Assembly: GCA_027577415.1 (NCBI GenBank)
Contig: JANBQS010000474.1
Coordinates: forward strand, 1 to 17,184
DNA from: Coemansia sp. RSA 922
Taxonomy: Eukaryota > Kickxellomycota > Kickxellomycetes > Kickxellales > Kickxellaceae
Direction: 5' to 3'
Length of the DNA: 17,184 bases
In this document: positions 1 to 7,278 of the stretch, in pieces
How positions within the stretch are numbered: position 1 is the first letter of the stretch
Layout: every line of letters begins with the position of its first letter
Translations under genes and position numbers: made by a program
Notes under the pieces: model-generated
The model's input: only the letters and a program-made list of their open reading frames with translations
What the model was told of the DNA's origin: nothing
Databases searched by the model: none

Positions 1-1497
1 CAGCTTGATCAGAACCTAAAGTTTGACTTTAGCATGACAACTGCCGATGGCGCCAAATTGGAGCCCGTTGCTGGGCCGGGACTGACGGGGCTAAAGAATC
101 TGGGTAACTCGTGCTACATGGCGTCGGTTTTGCAGTGCGTGTTTGGTATTGACCGGTTCCGCGACCGCTACTTCCCGACGGCTGCCGACCATTTTGCTAC
201 CTGCACACAGGCGAATCCCGCACAGTGTCTGCTCTGTCAGTTGCATAAGCTGGCCACCGGCTTGTGGAGCGGCAGATACGCCAATTTGGAAACGGACAGC
301 GAAGGCAGACCTGCTCACCAGGCCGGCATTGCGCCATCGACGTTCAAGGCTGCGGTTGCCAAGGACCACTACGAGTTTAGCACGATGCGCCAGCAAGACG
401 CCTTTGAATTCTTGCTCCATCTGGAGAAGCAAGTCGATGTGGTTGAGCGCTCTGTTAACTCGGGCAACAGCAATCCGAACAAGGTGTTTGACTTTACTAC
501 TGAGGAGCGTCTGCAGTGTCTGGGCTGTCAAAAGGTGCGCTATCGCGTAGAGCCTGCGAGATCCGTCTCGCTGCCAGTCATCAAGCGGCCCCTGGACGCA
601 GGCTTCGCGCCAGTGTCGCTGGCCGAGTGCTTGGACGTGATGACTGCAGAAGAGGCTGTCGATGGGTACCAGTGCCCACAGTGCGAACGGCCGACGCAGG
701 CAGTGAAGTCTACCCGATTTGCGTCGTTTCCCAAGGTGCTGGCTGTCCAGGTGCGCCGCTTCGAGCTAGTCAACTGGGTGCCAGAGAAGCTGGACATCTC
801 GATTCAAGTACCGCTCAGCGAGGTCAGCCTCGAGGCATACCGCGCGCGGGGAGTCCAGCCTGGCGAAGAACCGCTCCCCGAGTCCGACGATATCCCTAAC
901 CCAGCCGTTGCATCGCAGCAGCAACCTGTTGTGGACGAAGAGGTGGTTTCACAGCTGGAGGCGATGGGGTTCCCGCGTGTGCGCTGCGTCAAGGCAGTCA
1001 GCAAGACTGGCAACTGCGGCGCAGAGGCCGCGATGACCTGGATCTTTGAGCACATGGATGACCCCGACATTGATGTGCCCGAGGCTGTCGCGCAGAGCGA
1101 GTCGTTGGAGGCTGTCAATCCTGTGGCCGTCGAGCAGCTGGCTGCCATGGGCTTTGCGCGCGACCGTGTTGAGCGCGAGCTGAGAAACGCCGGCGGCGAC
1201 GCTGAGCGCGCCCTCGACCGCCTGCTGAGCATCCCTGACGACGAGGCTGACGTCGCGATGGAGAGCGTTGCGGAGCCCACCATTGATGACTCGCAGAGCC
1301 GCAACTCGGCATTCGAACTGACTGGATTTGTCTCGCACAAGGGGTCGTCTGTTCACTGCGGCCACTACATCGCCAGCGTGCGTCATGGATCTGGCGCGGA
1401 CAGCAAATGGTTCATGTTCAATGACTCCAAGGTTGTAGCTCAGGAAGAGCCGCAGCCTGAGCAAACATACGTGTACTTTTTCACTAGACTAGATTAG
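1..1497 (+). CDS. UBP14: Ubiquitin carboxyl-terminal hydrolase 14 / USP5-type (isopeptidase T), 5'-partial
   Basis: Deubiquitinase of the USP family that disassembles free polyubiquitin chains. The frame is open to the window edge, so the N-terminal ZnF-UBP region expected for UBP14/USP5 lies outside. Numbering from Met at 34: the Cys box GLKNLGNSCYM has the catalytic Cys at residue 27 (nt 112-114); QQDAFEFLLHL is at about 120-130; two CxxC pairs (162/165 and 214/217) look like the USP zinc ribbon; NWVPEKLDI is at about 247-255. Two UBA domains lie at about 303-343 and 362-401, inserted before the His box (GFVSHKGSSVHCGHYIA, catalytic His about 444), followed by WFMFNDSKV with the third catalytic residue. 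Paired UBAs before the His box are diagnostic of USP5/UBP14 rather than other USPs. Stop TAG at 1495-1497. The Met at 34 is internal, not the true start, because coding continues upstream (LDQNLKFDFS). It converges with the next gene, about 93 bp between stops. No intron is seen. Confidence 0.95.
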   Translation, partial: QLDQNLKFDFSMTTADGAKLEPVAGPGLTGLKNLGNSCYMASVLQCVFGIDRFRDRYFPTAADHFATCTQANPAQCLLCQLHKLATGLWSGRYANLETDSEGRPAHQAGIAPSTFKAAVAKDHYEFSTMRQQDAFEFLLHLEKQVDVVERSVNSGNSNPNKVFDFTTEERLQCLGCQKVRYRVEPARSVSLPVIKRPLDAGFAPVSLAECLDVMTAEEAVDGYQCPQCERPTQAVKSTRFASFPKVLAVQVRRFELVNWVPEKLDISIQVPLSEVSLEAYRARGVQPGEEPLPESDDIPNPAVASQQQPVVDEEVVSQLEAMGFPRVRCVKAVSKTGNCGAEAAMTWIFEHMDDPDIDVPEAVAQSESLEAVNPVAVEQLAAMGFARDRVERELRNAGGDAERALDRLLSIPDDEADVAMESVAEPTIDDSQSRNSAFELTGFVSHKGSSVHCGHYIASVRHGSGADSKWFMFNDSKVVAQEEPQPEQTYVYFFTRLD

Positions 1498-1590
1498 TAT
1501 GAGAGATAGTCCCTCAAAAAGGTTGGGTTTTTTTTATTCATTTATATAATACGGGGTAGTTGATACAAAAAAAAATTGGGAGCTTGGTAT
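1498..1590. terminator. Convergent 3' region shared by UBP14 (+) and the small minus-strand gene
   Basis: A short AT-rich spacer between two converging stop codons. It has a T-run followed by TTTATT near 1530-1540, which reads as AATAAA on the minus strand, then TATATAAT and an A-run near 1566-1575. This is consistent with 3' processing signals for both genes. The exact poly(A) sites cannot be placed from sequence alone. Confidence 0.4.
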
Positions 1591-1965
1591 TTACTGCATG
1601 CTCTTCATGACCATTTTAGTTTCCTTTGGTACGCCCTTGGGGAAGCGTCCAGGCTGGCGGATCTGGTTGCTGAGAACCGGGTTTGGAGCGTGGTTGAGCT
1701 CAGCGTTCGTGTACCTGGACTGGTTCCGGAGCTCATGCTGCTGTCTCTTTTGGGTCTGCTCGTGGAGGAATTCTTGGTCCATTTCAGCTTGGCGGATAAG
1801 CGCATTAGCATCGATTTCTTCGCCATCGGGACCTCTAGCATCCATGGCCTTTTCCTCTTCTTCGCTGGGAACGGTGGGGACGAACATGGGCTGGGACTTG
1901 CGACGGCCGCCAACCATGGTTGCGGGAGCGCGACCGGTCTTGACTTCAATTGAGGTGGACTCCAT
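1591..1965 (-). CDS. Small conserved-looking basic/acidic protein, 124 aa, unknown; weak resemblance to death-associated protein (DAP) family
   Basis: ORF from ATG (1965-1963) to TAA (1593-1591). A at -3 gives a good eukaryotic start context, and a TATA box lies about 110 bp upstream. The protein is predicted to be soluble and disordered, with no signal peptide or membrane segment. It has a basic N-terminal GRAPATMVGGRRKSQ, an acidic SEEEEKAMD patch, a Gln/Glu-rich helix around residues 56-80 and a C-terminal NPVLSNQIRQPGRFPKG. The order 'AP-A-x-x-GG-R' near the N terminus and 'QIRQPGR' near the C terminus is vaguely like animal DAP1/DAPL1 (PPAVKAGGMR ... HIQQPRK). That similarity is weak and is inference only. 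The plus-strand ORFs over the same DNA are treated as shadows because the promoter and start context favour the minus strand. Confidence 0.65.
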   Translation of the reverse strand: MESTSIEVKTGRAPATMVGGRRKSQPMFVPTVPSEEEEKAMDARGPDGEEIDANALIRQAEMDQEFLHEQTQKRQQHELRNQSRYTNAELNHAPNPVLSNQIRQPGRFPKGVPKETKMVMKSMQ

Positions 1966-2272
1966 ATTCTTCTTGACTTGATAATATAAATAAATGGTGT
2001 GGGTTTGGTGTGAGTGAAAAATATAATATGTAGATGAAGAGAAAAAAGAAGGAGAAGGGTGTGAAATGGACAGTGTTTATATAAGCCTTCTGACGTTCCA
2101 GACTTACATCCTCCCCCTCATCCGCAAAGAGTGATGAGGTCATGCGCTCGACTGTTGTGCCACTTTGTTTGCCAGGTGACTCGCCTGATCCGAAACAAAC
2201 CACTCACGTGTAGACTTTTTCCGGGAAAGGGGGGAGGAGAGACCAAAAAAAATATATTTAATGGTTCAACAA
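1966..2272. promoter_or_regulatory. Intergenic region: promoter of the 124-aa gene and 3' end of PRP5
   Basis: No gene is supported here. On the minus strand, TATATAA (2077-2083) lies about 110 bp before the ATG at 1965 and is a credible TATA box. Further upstream on that strand are a palindromic CACGTG E-box (2205-2210) and TGACTC (2177-2182), a half-site of the Gcn4/AP-1 type. An A-run and TATATTTAA at about 2246-2260 lie just past the PRP5 stop and probably belong to its 3' processing region. The factors are inferred from motif resemblance only. Confidence 0.5.
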
Positions 2273-5200
2273 TCAGACCACGGAATAGCGGCCAGTGGTG
2301 CCACGAGCATCTTGTTCCATGAGGAGAATAGTGGCCTCAGTCAACAGCCGCTTGATCTCGCTCTTAGCCTGTTCCGCGGAACGCTCAGAATCAGACTCTA
2401 TGGAGAGATATAAACGACGCTCGCCTTCGGGCGTAGGCTTGCCAGGCGGCACGTATATGCCACGAGTAGTGATGGCCGCGCCAGTTTGCTCAATGATCTG
2501 TGATAGTGCTTCGTGGTTGGTTGCCCGCCACCGCGCCTTTTGCGGGTAGTCGTTGATGTCAAGCTCGCAGCCATATGAGCCTACTGGTACTGTGCTCAGG
2601 TTTGGAACAAGTGCCGCTGCAGATACGTTGGTGCCTGGTGCCAGTGCTCTTGGGGCGTTGGCTGCGCGTAGCCGGGCTCCTGCTACTGCGGCTGCAATGT
2701 CGCCGGATGTCGGCGTTACTGGCGTACCCAGTTGCTGGTTGATTTGGTCAACTACGCTGAGCGGTGTCGCTTGGTTGCGTGGCTCGCTGGCGATATTCAG
2801 TCGCTGTGCCGCAGCCTTTGCCGCGAGCAGTGCTGCTTGTGCTACTGCTGACATTCCCGATGGCAATGAAGGCACAATAGGTCCAGTCACGACTGCGGCC
2901 GCAGGCTGCTCGGATTGCGGTGATTTAGTCTCTACTAGAGTATCGTTTGCGCCATTGTTGCCACGGCGATTTCCGAGCCGGCGCACTGTCTCGCTGTCAG
3001 GCGCAGCACTGGCATCTTTGCTCTTGGCCTTGCCACGCCTAGAGCTGGAGGGTGCCTCGCCATCACTGTCAGCTCCGCGATCGTCCTCCTCTTCTTCATC
3101 GTCGTCATCGTCTTCCAGAGTCTCGCCTGTAGCAGCACTATAGGTAATCTTTTGGATCTTTTTGACCATACTCCGCTCCTTATCCAGCTTCTCCAACCCC
3201 TTGCCGCCAAACCCAGACTTGCCGCCATGCCGTGCTTTGCCCTGCTTTACTTTCTCCAAAAAGGCGTCAGCCAGCACTTGTACGTCCTCTGGCGGCGTAA
3301 GCCCGCTGAGCTTTAGCGCCTTGACCACCTCGTTGGCGTACCGGTCTTGGTCTGGAGAGATAAATGTGTAGGCGTCGCCCTTGTTACCCGCTCGGCCCGT
3401 GCGGCCCACTCGATGGACCAGATCCTCCATGTGATTGGGGCAGTCGTAGTTGATGACAATGTTGAGTCCACGCACGTCCAATCCTCTTGCTGCTACGCTG
3501 GTAGCTATGAGTACCGAGAACACGCGGTTCTTGAAGTCAGCAATCGCCTGGTCGCGGTCCGTCTGATCTTTGCCACCATGCAGCGAATTGCACACGTATC
3601 CACGACGCAGCAAGTCGCGCATAAGACCATCAGCAGCCTCTTGTCGGTCAACGAAAATAAGAGCCAGAGTATCGCTGTTGCCGTTGAACGAGTCGCCAAG
3701 GATACCCAGCAAGCGCACAAACTTGTCCTTGGACTCGACTACCTCCACATGCTGTGTGACCTCGGGTGGAATGAGGGCACGCCCACCCACGACGATTTCC
3801 AGAGGGCGGCGCAGGATCTTGCGAGCCAGAGCCTCCATCTGCCGGGGGAACGTGGCTGAAAACAACACGGTTTGGCGCGATGGCCGCACGCTCTGTACGA
3901 TCTTTGTCACTTGCGGCTCAAACCCCATGTCAAACATGCGATCGGCCTCATCGAGGACCAAGTAAGTAACTCGGTGCAGGTTGGTCACTCGACCAGAATT
4001 GGCGCACAGCAGGTCGATCAGGCGCCCGGGCGTGCACACGACGATCTCAGCGCCACGCTTTAACTCGCCGATTTGGTCCTTGATGGCAGACCCACCGTAG
4101 GCGCAGACGGCGCGCAGTCCGAGGGGCTTGAGGAATGGCCGGCACTCGCGGTGAATCTGCACTGCCAGCTCTCGCGTAGGCGTCATCACCAGCCCAATCG
4201 GGCCCTCGCTAGTTGCCAGTGGTCGCTGCGCCTTAATGTGCCGCAGCATCGGCAAGATAAACGCCAGCGTCTTGCCCGATCCGGTTTTGGCTACTCCGAT
4301 AACGTCGCGACCACTCAGAATCGCCGGTACTGACTGCGCCTGCACGGGCGTAGGTTTTTCAAATCCCTGGTGCCTGATTACGTCGGCACAAGCTGCGGGT
4401 AGTCCAAAGTGAGACCAGCTTGTTGCGGGTTTAGGCGCATCAGCTCCACGGATCTTGACTCCACCCAGATCAACGCGCATCATGTCAACCTCCTCTGCCG
4501 TCAGGCTACGTAGCTCTGCTGGTTCGATGTAAAAGTCCTTTTTGAAGCTCTCGTAGTTCATTTTCGAGTGATCTACCACCGCCAAGTCCTTCTTCTTTAG
4601 CCGCTTGGCTGCCAGCGCCAATGCATCCTCGGGATCGTCTGCCGTCTCGTCGTCAAACCTGGAGTCATCACCGACAGCTGTGTGGCCAGTCCTCGTGTGC
4701 ATCAACCCATCGCCTCCGCTTTCAGAAATGTCTACATCCTTGGAGCTGCCATTAACTAGTGCACCAACTCCTTGCATGTAGTCTTCGAGTGGGTCCGACT
4801 CTGTTGCATCGACGTCCATTGCTGTCTCAACGCTGGCACTGGCCGCCGAAAAGTCAATTGGCGGCCGCTTCGAACGCTGTAATGTGCTGCTGCTCGAACT
4901 CTCGGCATCTGCGCCCGCATCGTCCGAGCCAAAAACGCTTTTGCTCAGCAATGAAGGCTTTAACAAAGGTCGTCTGCCGTTAATGCCGGCTCTACCCAGC
5001 TTCAGTTTTACGCTTGTTGCGCCCAATGGCCTTCCAACAATACTCGAGCCAGACTGAGGCCTCGATACCGCGCTGACAAAGTGTGCTTCTGCTGTGCTCG
5101 ACCCTGGAGTGGTTGGCATTGACTCGAACGCTGCGTCGCTGCCAGTGTGCATATCTGAGGCAACCGAACTAGGAGCTGTGACAAAGTGGTTGCTATCGTC

Positions 5201-5569
5201 AGCCATCGATGACGCTTGACTCGCAGGCCTAGAATCCGTCTCTGCCGACAGAGGAATATGTTCAGCGGGCTTCGCCTGCTCCTTGCTCTTCCGCCACAGT
5301 GCCAACCTCTCTCTAACCGACAAGCTCTTGACGCTATCTGCCGTCACAACTACACTCGGTGAAGTCGGGAAAGTGGAAGGTGTACTCTCGCGCGTGGTGC
5401 TGGCATCTCTCTCTGCCGTTCGCCGCGACGGCGCCTGCGGAGACGGACTCCTACGTGACTGACTGGTATTGTGCGAGCTCGAGGGCCTCCATCCTCGCTC
5501 GGGCGACCTAGAGTTTCTGCGCCCACTCGTGGCTCTACTGCTACGACGAAAGGAATGCGAATGGGACAT
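2273..5569 (-). CDS. PRP5: Spliceosomal ATP-dependent RNA helicase Prp5 / DDX46
   Basis: DEAD-box ATPase that helps remodel U2 snRNP and proofread the branch site during prespliceosome formation in the nucleus. The complete 1098-aa frame runs from ATG (5569) to TGA (2273-2275). The N-terminal 60 residues are Arg/Ser-rich. DPLEDYM at 259-265 matches the Prp5/DDX46-specific DPLDAFM element. NYESFKKDFYIEP is at about 338-350. RecA1: Q-motif with PTPVQAQ (406-412), AKTGSGKT (427-434), PTRELA (464-469), TPGR (513-516), DEAD (540-543), SAT (571-573). RecA2: ATSVAARGLD (689-698) and HRVGRTGRAG (719-728). An acidic run lies at about 819-830. The C-terminal KH-like domain (about 1003-1083) contains INDYPQKARWRATN and RGIYVPPGK, and the protein ends in GRYSVV, closely like DDX46. 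No intron. Several sizeable ORFs on the opposite strand are shadows. Confidence 0.97.
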   Translation of the reverse strand: MSHSHSFRRSSRATSGRRNSRSPERGWRPSSSHNTSQSRRSPSPQAPSRRTAERDASTTRESTPSTFPTSPSVVVTADSVKSLSVRERLALWRKSKEQAKPAEHIPLSAETDSRPASQASSMADDSNHFVTAPSSVASDMHTGSDAAFESMPTTPGSSTAEAHFVSAVSRPQSGSSIVGRPLGATSVKLKLGRAGINGRRPLLKPSLLSKSVFGSDDAGADAESSSSSTLQRSKRPPIDFSAASASVETAMDVDATESDPLEDYMQGVGALVNGSSKDVDISESGGDGLMHTRTGHTAVGDDSRFDDETADDPEDALALAAKRLKKKDLAVVDHSKMNYESFKKDFYIEPAELRSLTAEEVDMMRVDLGGVKIRGADAPKPATSWSHFGLPAACADVIRHQGFEKPTPVQAQSVPAILSGRDVIGVAKTGSGKTLAFILPMLRHIKAQRPLATSEGPIGLVMTPTRELAVQIHRECRPFLKPLGLRAVCAYGGSAIKDQIGELKRGAEIVVCTPGRLIDLLCANSGRVTNLHRVTYLVLDEADRMFDMGFEPQVTKIVQSVRPSRQTVLFSATFPRQMEALARKILRRPLEIVVGGRALIPPEVTQHVEVVESKDKFVRLLGILGDSFNGNSDTLALIFVDRQEAADGLMRDLLRRGYVCNSLHGGKDQTDRDQAIADFKNRVFSVLIATSVAARGLDVRGLNIVINYDCPNHMEDLVHRVGRTGRAGNKGDAYTFISPDQDRYANEVVKALKLSGLTPPEDVQVLADAFLEKVKQGKARHGGKSGFGGKGLEKLDKERSMVKKIQKITYSAATGETLEDDDDDEEEEDDRGADSDGEAPSSSRRGKAKSKDASAAPDSETVRRLGNRRGNNGANDTLVETKSPQSEQPAAAVVTGPIVPSLPSGMSAVAQAALLAAKAAAQRLNIASEPRNQATPLSVVDQINQQLGTPVTPTSGDIAAAVAGARLRAANAPRALAPGTNVSAAALVPNLSTVPVGSYGCELDINDYPQKARWRATNHEALSQIIEQTGAAITTRGIYVPPGKPTPEGERRLYLSIESDSERSAEQAKSEIKRLLTEATILLMEQDARGTTGRYSVV

Positions 5570-5627
5570 GAATGAGCAGCAAGTGCAGGGTAAGAATAAA
5601 AATTAACTAGGTCTACAGAGCTCCACC

Positions 5628-5633
5628 TTTATA
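5628..5633 (-). promoter_or_regulatory. Probable TATA box of PRP5
   Basis: On the minus strand this reads TATAAA, within CACTATAAAGG, about 60 bp upstream of the PRP5 ATG. Position and sequence fit a core promoter with a short 5' leader. An A/T homopolymer run follows further upstream (about 5674-5687). Confidence 0.45.
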
Positions 5634-5919
5634 GTGACACACACTTTGTTGTCCAATGTCGTCGGCAGAGCAAAAAAAAAAAAAAATAGGTTAAAAAATA
5701 TTTGTCAAATAAAGAACTCTCAACGCTAGGCTGGCTTTTAGCCACGTGAGAAGAGGAGGCCTTGATCATGTGCGTTGGTGATCAAGGGATATCCAAATTA
5801 AGCCAAAACTGTCATCTAAAGATTGGTAAATGCAATGGAAATGAAAACGCCCACAGATCATGTAAATAATGTGCCAGGACAAATTTATAGAAAACTGACC
5901 ATTGTCGTTTTCGAAAAAT
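5634..5919. other. Intergenic, no gene: E-box and inverted repeat
   Basis: Nothing coding is supported. It holds a poly-A run (about 5674-5687), a CACGTG E-box (5743-5748) and a perfect 9-bp inverted repeat (CCTTGATCA / TGATCAAGG, 5760-5768 and 5779-5787). The rest is AT-rich sequence without recognised features. It separates PRP5 from the repeated small-gene array. Confidence 0.5.
5760..5787. repeat. Perfect 9-bp inverted repeat with 10-nt spacer
   Basis: CCTTGATCA at 5760-5768 is the exact reverse complement of TGATCAAGG at 5779-5787, with a 10-nt spacer. It lies in intergenic DNA about 190 bp upstream of the PRP5 start and 12 bp from a CACGTG site. It could be a dimeric factor-binding site or a hairpin. 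Function unknown. Confidence 0.5.
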
Positions 5920-6134
5920 AAGTCCACTACTTGGGACACGTAGGGTCCATTGCCCGTTATTTACTTGAGTTTACTATTACAATTTTGCTTAGGCAGAGTT
6001 CCACTTGCAGTCGGGCTGCTAGATGTTCGTTGGTTTGGTTCAACATTAGTAATATTGGAATTCATTTTGCACCAGTACTTCTGTTAATGGTATGGCTTAT
6101 GCTCTCTTGAATGTGCTACCCGCCACGCCCAATA
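5920..6134 (+). repeat. Spacer segment homologous to the D-E intergenic spacer (12600-12780)
   Basis: By eye this matches the DNA between units D and E. Shared anchors in order are GTCCAC near the start, TTAGGC, TTGCAG, a GTT(A/G)GTTTG-type run, TAATATTGGAATT versus GATATTAGAATT, and CACCAGTACTTCTGTTAA versus GTACCAATATTTATATTA. The identity is imperfect but collinear. It implies that unit A once had another array member upstream, or that the repeat unit includes this spacer. No coding region is supported. Confidence 0.5.
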
Positions 6135-6525
6135 GTGTACTGGAGCCCTCCAATTTTTTTGTGCTGGCTAGAACAAAGGCGCCTTTGGAAATGGGAATGG
6201 AGACGTTAAACGCAACTGCTGCATTTCTCTTTTTTTTCGCCAAATGCTGCGGCCATGAAACAAATTCTTTGAAACAATTGCTTTTGGCTTTGATGAAAGC
6301 CCAAAGTTCGCTTTGCCTGCTTCCAGGCACTATAGAATGGTTGGGGAGAGACTTTTTAATACTGCTCTCTTCAGCTTTTTTTTCTAGTTGCTTTCGCTCC
6401 AGTTGAGGTATAAAAAGCCTGCTGCTGGCCACTGGGGTTTCCTCCCTTTTATCCCATCAACTGTTAACTTACCCAATAGACACGTCCACATTCTTAGGCT
6501 TTATTTTTTTTGAACATATCTGTAG
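6135..6525 (+). promoter_or_regulatory. Upstream block of unit A (diverged copy of the array promoter)
   Basis: A diverged member of the shared promoter block. It keeps GAGCCCTC, GGCGCCTTTGGAAAT, GCCAAATGCTGCGGCCA and TTTGAAACAATTGCTTTTGG (about 6269-6288), but the CRE-like ACGTCA sites seen in B to E are not recognisable. A TATAAAAA box is at 6409-6416, 117 bp before the ATG. The leader ends in TGTAGATGG, as in unit D. ORFs on both strands across this block are not thought to be genes. Confidence 0.65.
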
Positions 6526-6890
6526 ATGGCAAATAAGGCGTGCAAAATTTATTCATGTGGAGAGAAACTTAATCCTTTCCTTACTTTTATTGAGGATATA
6601 TCAGTTCCCGCAAATTTAGATGTCTTTGAGGCTGGTGAATATGTGAATATGTGAATGTTATGTGCGTCGGTACTGCTACGAAATGTAGATCAGTACTTGT
6701 AGCAACTAATGGTAAGGTTTATCACTACATTCCCAACAATTGTTCGGTAGACGGCTCATATGAATGTCTTGACGATACAGTACGATTTGTAGTTGTGTAT
6801 CCAGCAACATGGAGTAGTTTTAGATCATTGTATCCTGAAGGAACTACAGAATATAATATAATCATGGGTCATGCGAAAATGAAGAAATGA
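6526..6890 (+). pseudogene. Unit A: array small-gene family member broken by an 8-bp tandem duplication
   Basis: A 42-codon frame starts at ATG 6526 and stops at TGA 6652-6654. The frame +2 relative to it then continues to TGA at 6888-6890. The join coincides with a tandem duplication of GTGAATAT (6635-6642 and 6643-6650). The extra 8 bp shift the frame, and with a single copy the two parts would be continuous. Both parts align with unit D: the N-terminal part shares KIYS/KVYS and FIED, and the second part shares SVLVAT/AVLVAT, the Tyr-rich VYHY/VYYF and TEYNIIMG/TEYDIIMG. Function unknown. It could be a dead copy, a sequencing error, or two short ORFs. The region is AT-rich compared with CCA1 next door. 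Confidence 0.65.
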
Positions 6891-7278
6891 TTGGGCGCAT
6901 AGAGCGCAAATCTTACTATCCTCAAGCATGTGGTAATGTCCATTTCGGTAGGGCACAACCTACGGACACTCTTTAGAGCCCTGTTGGTAGCCTGTTTTAA
7001 ATTACAGACAATAAATTACATTCAATATAGCAGTTTATGTAGAGCTCCGGAGAACTACCCGCTATAGCAGAGGCAGCATCTGGCGTGCTCAACATGTTTT
7101 AACCTAGTGGTTGAGGGACAAGAGTACCCTCATCTGACGATGATCTGGACTAGTGATTACTTTTGGATCACCGCTGTAGTGTATTCATTTTGGTCCAGGG
7201 CTACGATGAACGGATCTTTGCACTAAAGCTCTTGCTCCTTACACGTTTGCATTTCTTTGTCTTTTTCTTTTTGCTTTC
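6891..7278. other. Spacer between unit A and CCA1
   Basis: No gene is supported. AATAAA near 7010 could serve the 3' end of unit A. The last 80 bp before the CCA1 start are pyrimidine-rich (CTTTGTCTTTTTCTTTTTGC), typical of a fungal leader, but I see no clear TATA box. A short ORF beginning at 7163 runs into the CCA1 start in another frame and is not considered real. Confidence 0.45.

Noticed and set aside
540..1464. Minus-strand ORFs across UBP14
   Set aside because: Shadows of the conserved UBP14 frame.
1576..1981. Plus-strand ORFs of about 125 codons opposite the 124-aa minus-strand gene
   Set aside because: The minus strand has a TATA box, good start context and a more protein-like composition. 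The plus frames look like shadows.
2553..4983. Several plus-strand ORFs of 60-196 codons inside PRP5
   Set aside because: They are antisense to the conserved Prp5 coding sequence and show no family resemblance.
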